A DNA stretch of 64,000 nt from Pseudopyrenochaeta lycopersici (Eukaryota > Ascomycota > Dothideomycetes > Pleosporales > Pseudopyrenochaetaceae), in contig NHZP01000094.1 in assembly GCA_003313425.1 (NCBI GenBank), positions 1 to 64,000 of the forward strand, written 5' to 3'. Under the pieces are notes generated by a model. It worked only from the letters and a program-made list of their open reading frames with translations. It was not told the DNA's origin and did no database searches. Below, piece by piece: positions 1 to 11,270 of the stretch. Position numbers and translations under genes: made by a program. How positions within the stretch are numbered: the first letter of the stretch is position 1; the number at the start of each line of letters is the position of its first letter.

Positions 1-132
1 CCAGTGGTCGAGTACGTCTCTCAGACGCAGTTACGACCTTGACAGACTCTCCTACGCCCATGGTAAAGCCAGTCTCGACAAAGTCATAGGTATCTTCATC
101 TAGGATGCCGTACTCCGCTTTGATGTTCCATT
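1..132 (-). pseudogene. Fragment of a Fot1/pogo-type transposase, cut by the window edge
   Basis: The reverse complement matches the pogo transposase segment at 22485-22615 with roughly a dozen mismatches by eye. It covers the stretch around the first catalytic Asp of the DDE_1 domain. The motif that reads NFDETGF in the longer copy reads DFVETGF here, so the first catalytic Asp has become Val. The match stops abruptly near 132 and the element presumably continues beyond base 1. It is a dead fragment of the family that hosts the hAT insertion at 19.5-22.3 kb. Confidence 0.8.
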
Positions 133-1942
133 AAATTTACGTAAACCCTTGTTTAATTTTATATATAAAGCAGCTCCCGCTTACAGTTGTCAGATGTAAG
201 GCCCGATAGGGTGTTAGATGTCACGTGTGGATCGCCAAGTTGCGAGATCCTAGATGGTAGCACCAACTCTCGGGTGAAACCACTTGGCAGAGGGGCACAC
301 AAAAGGCAGAAAACAGAGAACACACAATGAACCAATCACGCTCATCATCAAAAATTCATCAAAGATCAAGCCAAATAGTCCTTGAATCGAGTAACACTTT
401 GGGAAGTGGCTTGGATTGCTTTGACTTACAATATTCAACTAACTGTAAAGGGCAATATCCTTCCCTGTTTTGATCTATACCAGCGAAAACATAAAATGTT
501 TCTGGGATACTGTATTCCTTAGTAGTAGAGAGACATGGGAAGTTCCACTACCTAGAGGAGGGAAAGTTTATTCGCAACCATATGCTTACTCTGTCAAAAT
601 GCTACTACGACATATAGTCTCCCACACATATCATTAAGAAGATATGTGCTAGTATTCAGTTCTTTACTACCGCCCGCCCCCCTTTGTCAAGAGCGGGAAA
701 CTCTTCGCATGTATGGGCACTGTCCAAGGCGCCACACCTCTGCCGCTTCAGAGAATGTAAGAGATTTTGTTCTGAGACACGGCTTCCCTCAACGCTACAA
801 CCATTTGGACCACATGAACGTATTCAGTAGTACTGGGGATCTACGAACAAGCCATCGTACACGCGAGCAGATAAAGCGCAAGACCGTTACTCCTCAGCGC
901 AATGCTGTACACAAAGATGCCGCTAAGAGCTACCGAAGGGCTATACAGATTACCGCCAAGCACGAGCAAGAGTTTTCTAGTGAAGAGTAATCCTGAACAT
1001 CCTAGTTGTATTTAGTCTCTGGTTGGTAGTTGCATCTATCGATAAGTCCGGCTGCGGCAAGTTGGCTTTAGGCGATCTAGTTGGTCTCTCGCCCGTTTAC
1101 ATGGAAACATACGATTAACTATATGCCTAGATTAAAGTAATTAATAACGGGGTGGTTCCACTATTCTAAGATCTGTACATAGCTTAGCCGGCCTTGATAT
1201 CGTACCCTTCCCAATGCCGATGCAGAAGGCCACACACAAACTATTTGCTAATAACCTAACCCAAAGTCTGGACATCCAGAATCGCCGAACTCACTTTTGA
1301 ATCCCATGCTTTCTCCACTCACGTCTGTTTACAGGGAGGCACTGTGTCTCTAGGAGCTCTCCGGTTGCGATTAGCAACAGCCTGGTTCCTGGTCGGGCAT
1401 GCAGTGCTTTGGCGGTTAGCTGGCTTATGACTGTTCGGTCACTCGGTCCTACGATTATTATTCCACGTGTCGTACCATTACGCTCTTGTTTCAGGATTCT
1501 CATTTAATTTTTAACCGCTAAAGCAGGTTCTAAGTCCTTCTCTGGTCACCTTGTTTTGCGGACCTAATCTTCTTATGCTCCTCGCAGATCTCTCTGTCAC
1601 GTCTTAACCAACAGTAAAATTGCAAGTCAATTTGCATTAACAACGACAAGCAGTTTACTAATTTATAAAATTTCTTAACAACGAGTGACGCGACAAAGGT
1701 CTAATTGATATCCTTTATTGTGGTTGAGAACTCATACATCTCCCACGGAGCAATATAACTTATTGTTACACAGACATACAACATAACCTTAACGAAGATC
1801 TTGGAAAGCGGTGAGCTGTATAGATTTGAATAAAATACAGTATTTGAATATGATAATAATTGCAATGGTGCTGCATTATCGCGAAATCGAAAAGGTAGCT
1901 AGAGGGCAATGATTGGTAGGACAAGGCATGAATCAATCAACA
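133..1942. other. No supported gene
   Basis: No protein family is recognisable on either strand. The longest open frame is 646-990 on the plus strand (114 codons, basic C-terminal half). It has no recognisable domain, signal peptide or neighbour support, so I do not call it a gene. The stretch is AT-rich in places (1650-1900). Confidence 0.5.
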
Positions 1943-2401
1943 CTACCACATATCCAGAGGGTTTGTACGGTTCGCGGGTCGTTCTTGGAACACATCCCAG
2001 TGCTCCTGGATGCAGGTCCCATTGAACCTCACAAAATCCACTGCAGCGAACGGTTGGTCTGCATCCACAATATCCATCCTGGTGAAAAGAAAGCCAATGT
2101 TTCCTTCCATACCCATATGTCTGATTGTGAAATTGACAGTTTCAGGTGAGATAATCATTGATAAGCCCGAAAGAGCGTTTGCGCGGCCGGAGAGAGCGTT
2201 CGGGTTGTGTTGAATGTAGTCAGCAGCCATGTGATCATTTACAGCACTGGGAACATTCCGATCGATGTAGAGTTTCTGCACGAATTGTTTGTAGATGGCA
2301 AGTTTTTCTCGCTGAGACGCAGGGCGTGGAGGACAGTAGGAAGTAGTCGCTGCTGAGGAGGCGAAAGCACCTGAAAGTAAAGCTAAGGAGAGGAAATGCA
2401 T
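1943..2401 (-). CDS. Small secreted SnoaL/NTF2-like fold protein
   Basis: A 152-residue protein. The open frame extends further upstream, but I start it at the Met at 2401-2399, because the next residues (MHFLSLALLSGAFASSAATT) form a clean signal peptide and the upstream extension is basic and not conserved-looking. The mature part begins with a Cys-Pro-Pro stretch. It then shows the pattern of SnoaL-like/NTF2-like proteins: an early helix ending in YKQFVQKLYIDR, then HMAADYIQHNP, then beta-strand-like stretches ending in FNGTCIQEHWDVFQE. The motif Y-I-Q-H-N-P is typical of the SnoaL-like polyketide-cyclase/epimerase superfamily. Enzymatic activity cannot be deduced. No introns are needed. 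Probably extracellular. Confidence 0.7.
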   Translation of the reverse strand: MHFLSLALLSGAFASSAATTSYCPPRPASQREKLAIYKQFVQKLYIDRNVPSAVNDHMAADYIQHNPNALSGRANALSGLSMIISPETVNFTIRHMGMEGNIGFLFTRMDIVDADQPFAAVDFVRFNGTCIQEHWDVFQERPANRTNPLDMW

Positions 2402-2525
2402 GATGAATAAGTAACAGTTTGAAAGGAGCCTGAAGTTTAACGATACATTCTTCTGAAAAATAGATACGCCTTTTATAATAACAGTCAATGTCCGGGTATT
2501 AGTCCATAGGCACCGTTTTCGTCCG

Positions 2526-2690
2526 CACATGGTAATGGCAGCCCTACTTCGGGATCCCCGGGTCCACGAATACGACATCTTGGCCATTCAGGAGCCCTGG
2601 AGGAACCCGTTCCTAGCCACAACCCACCATCCAGCAAAAGACGTTTTCCATCTCTGCTGTCCAGCAGGAGATGAAGAAGGCCCAGCTAGA
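2526..2690 (+). mobile_element. Fragment of a Tad-like LINE (endonuclease domain start)
   Basis: The plus-strand frame from 2529 contains YDILAIQEPWRN, the first conserved motif of the exonuclease-endonuclease-phosphatase domain of fungal non-LTR retrotransposons (the Q-E-P-W core). The similarity runs to about PAGDEEGPAR near 2690 and then stops. Only about 50 residues of a protein that is normally over 1000 residues are left, so this is a short relic. It lies head-to-head with the 5' side of the SnoaL-like gene. Confidence 0.7.
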
Positions 2691-2759
2691 AATCCCAAAT
2701 TCCTGCCCCTGTCCTGCATGCCAACCAGCAGGGGCACTGCTGCACGCTAATGACTGTAT

Positions 2760-3000
2760 CTGCCGTTATTAGTTTCGCTTCCAAGCATTTACTAACTTCT
2801 TAGACTAAAAGGTTCTATAATTCTCTAGATATAGTATTTTTATCCTTAACTTGTAATAATTTTATTATATCTCAGGAATTACTTAATATATGCTTTTATA
2901 ACTTAAGAAATAATCTATATATAAGCATAAGAAGCTATCTTTAAGTTTTTAGATTATTAAGTATTACTGATGTTGAGATCTAGGAGACGAATTTTTAAGA
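2760..3000. repeat. AT-rich low-complexity island
   Basis: A sharply AT-rich stretch with many TA, TAA and TTA steps and almost no C or G, unlike both flanks. It adjoins a LINE fragment. This fits an old repeat mutated by C-to-T change such as RIP, but I identify no parent element. Confidence 0.5.
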
Positions 3001-3235
3001 TTTTTGGTGTATTTTGGGCTGCGGCGCTCGCTTGTCCGCGGCGCTCGCTTATGAGACACGTTACGATAGATATGATAGGCGTGATAAGTGCGATGGATTC
3101 GATAATGAACACGCATCAAAGCTAGTGTTATTGGACAGTAGAGCAATCTAAGAGATTAAGTCAATCGGGTATACCATTCAACGCACCTGAAAATGCATCA
3201 ACCAAGGCCTCAGCTGAATTGGCACCTAAACTTTG

Positions 3236-5769
3236 TCAATTCGCTTCACCTTGCCGTTTCCCTGCCTCAGCATCCATGTTTATACGCTCCGCATCTTTGG
3301 CCGTCTTGCTCATGTCCGCAATGTACTGGCTGCTGACCAGGTTCACAGCGCTCTTTGTCCACTCGTCGCTAATATAGTATTCCAGCGTTTTCAGTACCTC
3401 AATAGGGACTCGGACGCCAAGTGTTTGACATTTTTGGGTGAGAAGCCGAAAGGGGGGTTGTGCATAATAGCTGTAGCTTGACAACTACTTAACGCACGGA
3501 GACAAGTCTGAATGCCTTTATATGGTTCACTCGTCTCAAGGGAGATCGGGTCTGGGTAGTTGCGTGAAATCTCTTCTAAACTGCCGAAACTTACGACGCT
3601 AATAGGGTGTAGTATTAATGTGATCGCGTCCATCCAGCCGTGGCGTGTCTCTTGGAGAGCGAGAAGCCGCTGTATTTCCTTCATTGAGGCTGACGTAGAG
3701 GAGCGCGCGCGGTCACGGTACGGATCGATGCGATCGAGTGGGCTTTCAGCATCAAGTAATGGTTGGAACAGGTTGATGATGTTTACATTGTACATCATAC
3801 TAGATTTGATTAGCTTTCAGTGCATCTAGTTGTAAATCCAGACGTACGCGCAAAGTATGTTCTCTTTAGAGGGCACCCTGTCTGGGTCTATATCTGATGA
3901 TCGTGATTCCCACCAAGCTATCAACCGCAAATAACAGGCCTCAATCCGTTCTGGCTCTGCCGGAAGTTTCGTTTTAGGGTCATCGAGATCGCGACTTGTC
4001 TTGATGCAATCGAGAATGATAAGATGCTTTTCACATTCTGAACGAAAGAGGGCTTTGCAGACCAACGTTAGCTGACTCTTAAAACCATGGTGGCCATATT
4101 TACCTGCGGCCTTTAGGGTATCATGGTATGGAATAGCAACCGGCGGTGGCGTTTTGATAATGAGGGGGTTTGAGTAGACATATGCCATAGATCTAGCTCG
4201 TATCAGCTGCTGTTTGTCACTTTCACGTATAGCCTTGACGAACAATTGAAAATTGAATAGTGTCCAGGCAGTAGTAGCTCGAACTTCATCCATTTTCTGC
4301 TGCTGCACAGATGTGTGATTATGACTAGCTTGTGGCCGTTGCGGCTGGAAAAGACCAAGGTCGCGGCCTATTCGACAACCTTCGAGGAGAAATGTGTGAC
4401 CGACTTTATCCCGACCATGCTTCCCTAATACTAAATCTACCACGAAACGTCTGTTAGCGTAGATCTATAAGTGCTACGGAAATCATCATGCAGCCTTCTG
4501 TTGGGCACAACAAGAAGAGACCGTGACGGCTGAACGTGGGCAGCAAATCCGGCAAGAGCAATTGACTCACAGAGACAGATACTAGCCTGTATTTTCGTGA
4601 GACTGTCTTTCCCATCTTCTAGGTCCCATAGGCGTCGGGCTTCTTTATAAAAAACTGTCGTCATTGACGTTTCGGAAAATGGCTTCTGTCGATCTCTTAC
4701 AGCCGAGAAGTGGGACTGCTGACGCATTAGCAGAAAGTAAACCAAGATTGACTATTGAAAAGTGTAGAGGAAAATTAGGGGCAGTGTGGACATACACAGG
4801 CGGAAGCAAGTAAGGCGTTGACAAGAAGTGTCGAGCAGAAGTCCGTACGCCCATTTGCCATATCATCAAGAAAGGCTTCTCGGTCCAAATAATGGTAATA
4901 GACATGTTCGCGCAAGTCCCATGCCGAAAAGAGAGCTACTAGGAATCTGATGTCGGTGGTAACAGTTGTCCACTTGCCGAGGGAGGCCAGCCGTGGGTCC
5001 ATTGTCGGATCATCTAGGTTTGCAACTGAGGGAGGGTACAAGATAGCGTCTGTTGGTGTAGGTTGACGGGGAAAGCTTTCGTTTTCTGAGCTGAAGTTGG
5101 TCAAAAAGAATCATGTAATGAGTCCAGACACACATACAGAGCTGAGACATCGGCGTCTGAGGCATATCTCCTCCTTTGACTACTCGGTTCCATTGGTCCC
5201 ATCGAGAGGATGCCGGGGAATTGAAGATTATGGGAATCAAAGTTGCTCGTTGACTCCAAGCCCAGATGTAGTGGGGGAAGGGTCACGGACTGTCCGGGTT
5301 GGCGGTTATAGTTGGAGTGTGGTGTGTAAGGTTGTTTGGGCGGTATCAAGTCTCCATGACGGACGAAGTCTGCCAACTCTTGAATGCGCTGAGACGGGGA
5401 GGTGTCTGGGGGATTTTCCCTGATACGCCTCAGGATCTCCATAGCCTCCTCTTCGGGACGTAATTGTAAGAAGTCGTAAAGTTGACGTAGATCCGAGAGC
5501 TCGCCTTGCATTTCCTCGTTCTTCCGCTTCATAACCTGTGACGGCTTCTCGTTCGGCCCTAGCTCATATACACAGCCCGTGTCCTTTTGCACACAGCACG
5601 TGCACACGGGACGGTTGCCATTGCATTTTGATTTCCTCTTCCTGCACGCAACACATGCACCGAGCGTCACTGTCCGTTTAGGCTTCTGGGTCAGTAGTGG
5701 TCTGCTCTGCGGCTGGTGCGGCACCTCTTGGTCCATAGGGGCAGGCTGGAGAGGACGAAAGTTCGCCAT
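3236..5769 (-). CDS. Zn(II)2Cys6 fungal transcription factor
   Basis: The ATG is at 5769. The N-terminal part carries a complete zinc cluster, CVACRKRKSKC then C-x-C-C and C (spacing C-x2-C-x6-C-x6-C-x2-C-x6-C), at about residues 38-66. A short coiled linker (EEMQGELSDLRQLYDFL) follows, then a fungal_trans-like helical region with FCSTLLVNALLASAC and GRDKVGHTFLLEG. Introns that keep the frame: 5091-5137 (47 nt), one starting about 4791 (donor gtatgt after SAC), 4437-4570 (donor gtgagt, probable), one of 48 nt joining CA to MMYN near 3826-3799 (plus-strand 3796-3843), and a probable one at 3409-3488. The last exon ends at the TGA at 3236-3238. It is a nuclear DNA-binding regulator; its target genes are unknown and no biosynthetic cluster adjoins it. 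Exon borders in the second half are tentative. Confidence 0.85.
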
Positions 5770-7974
5770 GGCAACCTTTCACTTAATGGATAATGGTCGA
5801 TTAGGGAATGAACATGCTAGATAGAACGGGCTCGACGGGACATGTGCGGAGTCCAAACGTTACGCGAGTCAAAGGCATTGATTCTACTCTTGGGATCTGG
5901 GACGAGACAGTGCAATGCCACAGCTGTTCGCTCGTGATGCGAGAGGACAGGATTTTCTGTTGGGAAGGCACACCGGCGGGAGGAAGGGACGAGGCATGAT
6001 GAGTTTAGGCCTCCATTGCAGGGGTCTGCTGGCGAGAGCCAATTGATCAAAAGCGGGAATACTCGCCGACGTAGATCGACCAATGTGCCGCGACAACGTC
6101 TCCAGCAAATAACGGGCTGGTGGGTGCATGTCTCTCCACCAACGTGTAACCAAAGAGAAAGGGTTTTACCTCCCAGCCGGGGGGTCCTGAAGATCCGAAG
6201 ACCGTAGCGTCAATTAACCATAAGGCTGTGGGTAAAAAGGGACTACTGATTCGCTACGGGGTTGGCTCCGATGGTACAGATTGGTAGCTAAAATCGAACG
6301 GTCAACGACATGACTAAATTGGGTTACTCTTTCCTATAGGCTGGATTTCTAGGATAAATGTCTAAAGAACAATACTATCCTAAGCGCGACTTTGTATATT
6401 TACGAGGGAAGGAGTTAAGATGCTAAAAGAGTGGATGCGTCTCGGCACCGGAGTGTCTCGGCATGCAGTGAGTGATATTATTGCTATTGTAATTGATGGC
6501 CTGCAGCGAAGACAAAGCAATATCTTGCACCGCATCGTGAAGTTGCACAATGGCTGTCGCGCCGCTAATTACAGGTTGAAGCTGAGTGCTTTAGTTGACA
6601 ACAACAGCTACGCAGCCGCCAAGGTTGAGGACTTAACCAGCGATGCGCCGAACGTGGGCAGAAAAGCACTAAGGCTCAAAACAGTCGCTGCTTGTTCTGG
6701 TTTTTGGCGTGGAACTATTTTGGTCACTGGGTCTCGCTATTGTTTTAGGGACCCTAGCTCAGCTCTGCCTGCTGTGGAACCATTTTTGGACTTCACCAAG
6801 TCGCGTACTACAAAGGCAAGTTCTATTTAGAGCTGACCTCACCTCGTTCTAATCCCTTTTCGCCTACGTCTTTCAAAAACACTGTCCCCGCAAGTACGAA
6901 CCTACCTCATCATGTACAGTGTTGTGCTTCTCTCTGGTCACTGCCATACTGCTAGTCAAGGATCACTAAGAGTGCCGCGTCTGGATCGGCCCAGTCTTCC
7001 TCCTTACCACGGTCCGATTTCGTGTACCGAGCAGACTTCCCAATTTCTTGACATTGTTCCACGAACCAGTCGCCAATGCTCCAAAGAGCCCTTAGGCAAG
7101 AGCCTTCATCAAATTCAATCGGTCCACAAGTGTGAAACATTTTGATTTTGATTTGGTTCAGAATAGGAACCGACAAGAGTGTACTTAGTTGAAGATGTTC
7201 CACGCTCTCTTCCACAGATTTAGATGTGTATATGCCAAGTCGGTTCGTGTCAAGCTTTAGAAGCCGTTCGCAATCCAGGTTTAACGTAAACTTTCCATGT
7301 AATGAGCATGGCACACTGGTATTGGCCAAGCTGCGTTCGGACCCGTTTAGCAAGTTTTGGCCATTCGCAGGGCTGCGTTCACTGGCGATGCCGTCGCTAT
7401 GTCTGCTTGGCATGTCGGATAATATGCTGCAAGATGCCAATCAGTAATGTTACGATTGAGAGTATATGGTAATTGCTCTTGAAGGCTAACCTACGTGCGT
7501 TCGTCCCCATCGACGAGGGTGCGAGTTGAAGCAAAAGCAAGAATGCAACTGATGTCAGACTGCTGGTCGGCTACAAGTGCCCTATGAGCGAGGGAAGATG
7601 GTGACGTCGTTGGGATCAGTTGATGCAGACCTTTTGAAGAGTCGAGTGTCTATAATATTAAAGTATCTCTCGTCATTCTGCGGCCCGTTTGACGTATGCG
7701 TGCTTGGTTAGGCATCCTATGTATCGAGAGACACCCTTCCTTCATGCCTCGTCTACATCTTCTCGATCTTGTCGCCGCGACGCGCACGCTCGAATTCTCT
7801 TCATCGTGCCTCACCCACCATTAATAATTAGAGCAGGAATCATACTCACTGAATCGAGCTGAACTCTCATACAGCGGAGGCAGCTGCCACCGATGACGGC
7901 GTTGTTACCTATACATATGCGAGTCCTGTTATGGACCTCGGCTACCGGTTCATCTAGTGGCTCGGTAAAGAGTT
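5770..7974. other. No supported gene
   Basis: This holds the 5' flank of the regulator and about 2 kb of sequence without a recognisable family. Open frames at 6420-6830 (plus, 136 codons) and 6952-7440 (minus, 162 codons) have no recognisable domain. The minus frame has fairly protein-like composition (EESVEHLQLSTLLSVPI) and could be a remnant of a gene, but I cannot support it. Confidence 0.4.
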
Positions 7975-8100
7975 CCGAACCGAGGCAACCACAAGCAGCA
8001 CTGGGAGGAGTTCTTGGGCGACAGCGACAACACCTGGAAAGCGGCTAATTACCTGGACTCGTAGGCAAGCAGCTCGTTCGCCAGGACTCCTCCAACCAAG
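7975..8100 (+). mobile_element. Fragment of a Tad-like LINE (linker between endonuclease and RT)
   Basis: The plus frame reads HWEEFLGDSDNTWKAANYLD followed by a stop and then SSSFARTPP. The HWEEFL...WKAA-YL pattern is typical of the region between the endonuclease and reverse-transcriptase domains of fungal LINEs. Only about 40 residues remain and a stop codon interrupts them. It has the same orientation as the other LINE relics of the window. Confidence 0.6.
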
Positions 8101-8377
8101 AAGCTGGGATATCGGTTGCGATGTGCTCAAGGAGTACGAGGACGTGGTGGGTCGGACGAGGGATCAACGGCGGGTCTGCGGAGCGGTAGGGCGGCGCGAT
8201 GGTGTATCTTTAGAGCCATGTTCCGATTGGGCAGAGACAAAGGCCATCACATATATCACGGAGTAGTTACTTTAGAAGTGTCACTTCGCTGAAACACTAT
8301 TGCTCGGCTGTTAACACTTAGGATAGTGAGGAGAAGGTTCAGCACAGCACTTTTACAGTTTGAGATATCTTCTCGCA

Positions 8378-8535
8378 GGTGAGGACAGACAGGCGGCTAC
8401 GAACGAGACGGTGTGGGGACCGGAGCACACGTCGACACTCGACACTGTCAACAACTTGGGCGCCCTCTACGCGGGCTTGGGCAGGCTTGAGGAGGCGGAG
8501 AAGATGTATCAGCGAGCGTTCAGTTGTCTGGGCTA
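8378..8535 (+). pseudogene. Fragment of a kinesin-light-chain-type TPR array (NLR C-terminus)
   Basis: Reading on the plus strand, GPEHTSTLDTVNNLGALYAG followed by LGRLEEAEKMYQRAF is an almost consensus TPR unit. This type forms the C-terminal repeat of fungal NB-ARC-TPR and NACHT-TPR proteins. Only about one and a half units are present. No upstream NB-ARC is on this strand; NB-ARC debris lies just downstream on the opposite strand, so the locus has been rearranged. Confidence 0.75.
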
Positions 8536-8663
8536 TGATGTCAGCCACTACTGCAGCACGAACGTGTTCCACCACTCAACTGGCAGCCCCACCAAATCAA
8601 CGCCTTACTCTGTACAATTACTCCACGACAGCGAAATAATTTTATAACTGATAAATGGATGAG

Positions 8664-9414
8664 CTAGTCTGCCTGCGTCCACACTGATTTCGTTTGTGTC
8701 CTTGAATATGACATTTGCTGCACGTTGGTAGTGCTCGCTGACGTACCTTCCTCAAAAATTCCACCTCCGACTCCAGAGGTACGTTCGCTGCAACCAGCCC
8801 TGCGGTCATGCAGCAGCTCGTGCCGCTTCCTGTCTTCCGCTAGCTGGCCGCACCATCTGTGCAGCACTGAGTGCATTCAGTAGCTGCCCATGCCTTCTGT
8901 CGCCTCAGCGAGCGAGTAGCGACACAGTAGCCCTGTTGCCTCGACAATCTCTAGCTCGTTTTCTGCGATCCTATGCAACCATGCCGGAATGTTCATCTCT
9001 TTTGCTAGGTTCAGTGCTCCCGCAATCAACCCGTACCACAGCTCTCCGCTGTCTAAGAAACCCCTCAGCTTCAGCAGCCACCTTCAGAAGCCACCTCGCC
9101 TCCTCGCTCTGCCTCTGCAGCTACTCGTACGACACGGTCCAGGTTGTCAGCACGCTTCGGTCGCCGTACCCCTCCAGTGAAAAGCGGTCTTGCTTCTTCA
9201 TCAGACGCCCCCAAGTTTGGTTGTAGTGCTTTGTGTACGTCGACGCGGACACGTTTGTCTCACGCATATACGAGCCAGCTTGAGCGAGGGCGAGAGGCAG
9301 TCCGCTGAGGAGGTTGAGAACAGTGTTGGCGTCTGTCGAAGCATTGTCAGCGATGACGTCCACGACTTTACGCACATACTCTCTACCTACCTCAACCACC
9401 CTTCCGTGCGACAT
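8664..9414 (-). pseudogene. Broken NB-ARC region of a fungal NLR protein
   Basis: Reading on the minus strand from 9414, LLSGLPLALAQAGSYMRETN is the GLPLA motif of an NB-ARC domain and is followed by LTTWTVSYE. An in-frame TAG then falls at about 9123. A frameshift follows, after which FLDSGELWYGLIAGALNLA, IPAWLHRIAENELEIVEATG and a winged-helix-like segment continue. Another TGA interrupts at about 8879, before HSVLHRWCGQLAE. The P-loop part is missing. These breaks show that the gene is dead. Intact members are intracellular sensors involved in non-self recognition. Confidence 0.8.
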
Positions 9415-9439
9415 TATAAGTCTATCTCACTGGTCCCTA

Positions 9440-9592
9440 CCTGCCAATTGTTTAATGTATCGAGCGACAACTTTGTGTAGGGATGTTGTTCGCCGAGGAT
9501 TTGTTCGCGCAGCTGGAAGCATGCCTTCATGAGAGAGAGGGCCTCCTCGTCGAGGCTTTGCGACTTCAACGTGAAGGCGAGATTGGCCGAAT
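9440..9592 (-). pseudogene. Terminal TPR fragment of a fungal NLR protein
   Basis: In the minus-strand frame not used by the longest local ORF, the sequence reads EEALSLMKACFQLREQILG then EQHPYTKLSLDTLNNW. This is the last TPR-like unit and C-terminal cap of fungal NB-ARC-TPR proteins. It lies immediately upstream, in transcription direction, of the GLPLA motif fragment. The C-terminus therefore precedes an NB-ARC piece, opposite to normal domain order. This points either to two adjacent decayed genes or to a rearranged one. Confidence 0.75.
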
Positions 9593-9599
9593 CTCACTA

Positions 9600-9975
9600 G
9601 CCCTAGTAGAGCCATATTAGTATTCTTTAAGAGCGTTATGCTTGTATGAACGCCGATGCCGCTACACACTTGGGCAGCATGGACGTTCGGGAGTTGGCAC
9701 CCACCATTAGCGCATTCCACATGAGCAAACATGTTCGGAGCCTCGGGAGTTGCGACGGGATGGAACACAACCTAGTTCAGGGCTGCGCCACAGCAAAGTA
9801 GCCTCGCAGCCTCTACACGAGGCTCAGCCTCACCACCTTCAGCATCTTGAGCGGCCGCACTGTAGCCCGCGTAGAATACTCAGACTGTAAGGGATGTATA
9901 AATGTTTCTAAATGCCACTGATCGAAAGTTACTATCGAATCCAACATCTTAGCCTTTATAATATTCGAAAACATC
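9600..9975. other. No supported gene; upstream flank of the 2EXR gene
   Basis: Nothing clear is visible on either strand. An Ala/Glu-rich minus-strand reading at 9785-9890 could be further NLR debris but is not diagnostic. Confidence 0.35.
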
Positions 9976-10754
9976 ATGCGCAATTACAACAATCACTTAC
10001 AAGGACTCCCACTAGAGCTGCGCAACAAAATCTATGAGTATATTATCGGTGATCTGGCCCGTCTTACAATCCTCCCTGGCCCCCAAGCATGCGTGCTCGA
10101 TACACTCCGTAGACGGCTCCCGCACTGTCTTCTTCTCAGTCACCAGATTATGGACGAAGCAGCGATGGCGTATCTGCATCACACCCTGCAGATCATAGTG
10201 GATATCAAGACTCCTAATCCTAGGGCTCTACTACCAGCAGCTCCAACCGATATGGTCTTTAAAACTATCCGTCATCTCGAATTCACGGAACCTCAAACTG
10301 AATATTATACTGATCGCTCTGGTTCCACATCCGCCTCATTCTCCGTGCACGATGTTCTTCTGCGCTGCCCGCAACTCTATAGACTTACAATACCCTTTAC
10401 GGCAACAACGTTTCTTGCGATAGATAACGTGACGCCTCAGTATCGCCGCCAAATACCCAAGAGATCGATCTGGACATTCGTTTCGGCCGCATCTTTGCAC
10501 ACAGAGGTCTTCAAAGGCTTTGCCTGACTTGCACCGATGCACCCTATGATAAGCGAGGATATCCCCCGGCTCCAGATTACCTCAAGTTTCAGCCGTTTGC
10601 GGAGTGGTTCCAGCGAGAAGCCAGAAGCAGAGGGAGTCATATCATACTCGATCTCGACATCACCCCAGAGGTGAAGTACGTCAATAGTCCGGAGTGTGTG
10701 AGGCGCAGAATGGGTTGTATAAGGTGGATTCAGTGGTATGACTTTTTTGGGTGA
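9976..10754 (+). pseudogene. 2EXR/F-box-like fungal protein, frameshifted
   Basis: The frame begins with MRNYNNHLQGLPLELRNKIY. The LPLELRNKIYEYI motif is the hallmark of the fungal 2EXR/F-box-like family, which is abundant, of unknown function and often near repeats. The first frame runs to 10527. The family-like composition leaves it at about 10450-10460 and continues in another frame (EIDLDIRFGRIFAHRGLQRL, later YLKFQPFAEWFQREA) to a stop at 10752-10754. No GT-AG intron fits the switch, so there is a one-base frame break (mutation or assembly indel). Repaired length would be about 258 residues. Confidence 0.65.
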
Positions 10755-11185
10755 GCGTCGATGCTCACTCTCAACGAGCAGACAGAGACGTTTGCGGTTT
10801 TGAACTATGAGTACCGCAGTATATTGTCACATGGAACTAGCGCAGATGAGCTTCTCGGCGCCTGTGCTAGTAGGAGATATAATGTAATTACTTAACTAGA
10901 ACGAAACGGTCCAGCATTAGTAGCTTAAGTTAGTTAGTTCGTGACTTTTGGTAGTATTCAGAATCGATATCTCGCCCTCTATACTAGCGGTGGCGATGTA
11001 CCAGTTATATGCCACCTCTGCCGATCGCACAATCTGAAGGCGGTGCATGGCCGTAATAGAATTCACACACACACATTCTCTCACTAGCGTGGGGCTAACA
11101 GCAAAGCCTACACAATGGGGTAAGTCTGCTCCAAGTTGGTGGCTTGATTCACGCGGGAAAAGTGTTGCGCAGTTGCTGAACAATA
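10755..11185. other. No supported gene; left flank of the mariner insertion
   Basis: No recognisable coding region. It ends at the TA target dinucleotide (11184-11185) of the mariner element. Confidence 0.5.
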
Positions 11186-11210
11186 CAGTGACCCCGCAAA
11201 AGTTTCCGCC
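11186..11210 (+). repeat. Left TIR of the Tc1/mariner element
   Basis: This is the inverted partner of 12511-12534, identical apart from one additional C. It starts directly after a TA. Confidence 0.92.
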
Positions 11211-11270
11211 ACACTAGTCGCGACGCGTTCCCTCACAACATCTCCTTCTCAACTTTCAAGTATCATAACT

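Noticed and set aside
5097..5423. 108-codon plus-strand frame over the Zn(II)2Cys6 gene
   Set aside because: It overlaps the first exon and intron of the regulator in antisense and has no family resemblance.
9427..9768. 113-codon minus-strand ORF at the NLR locus
   Set aside because: The TPR similarity lies in a different frame of the same strand, so the listed ORF itself is not the protein.
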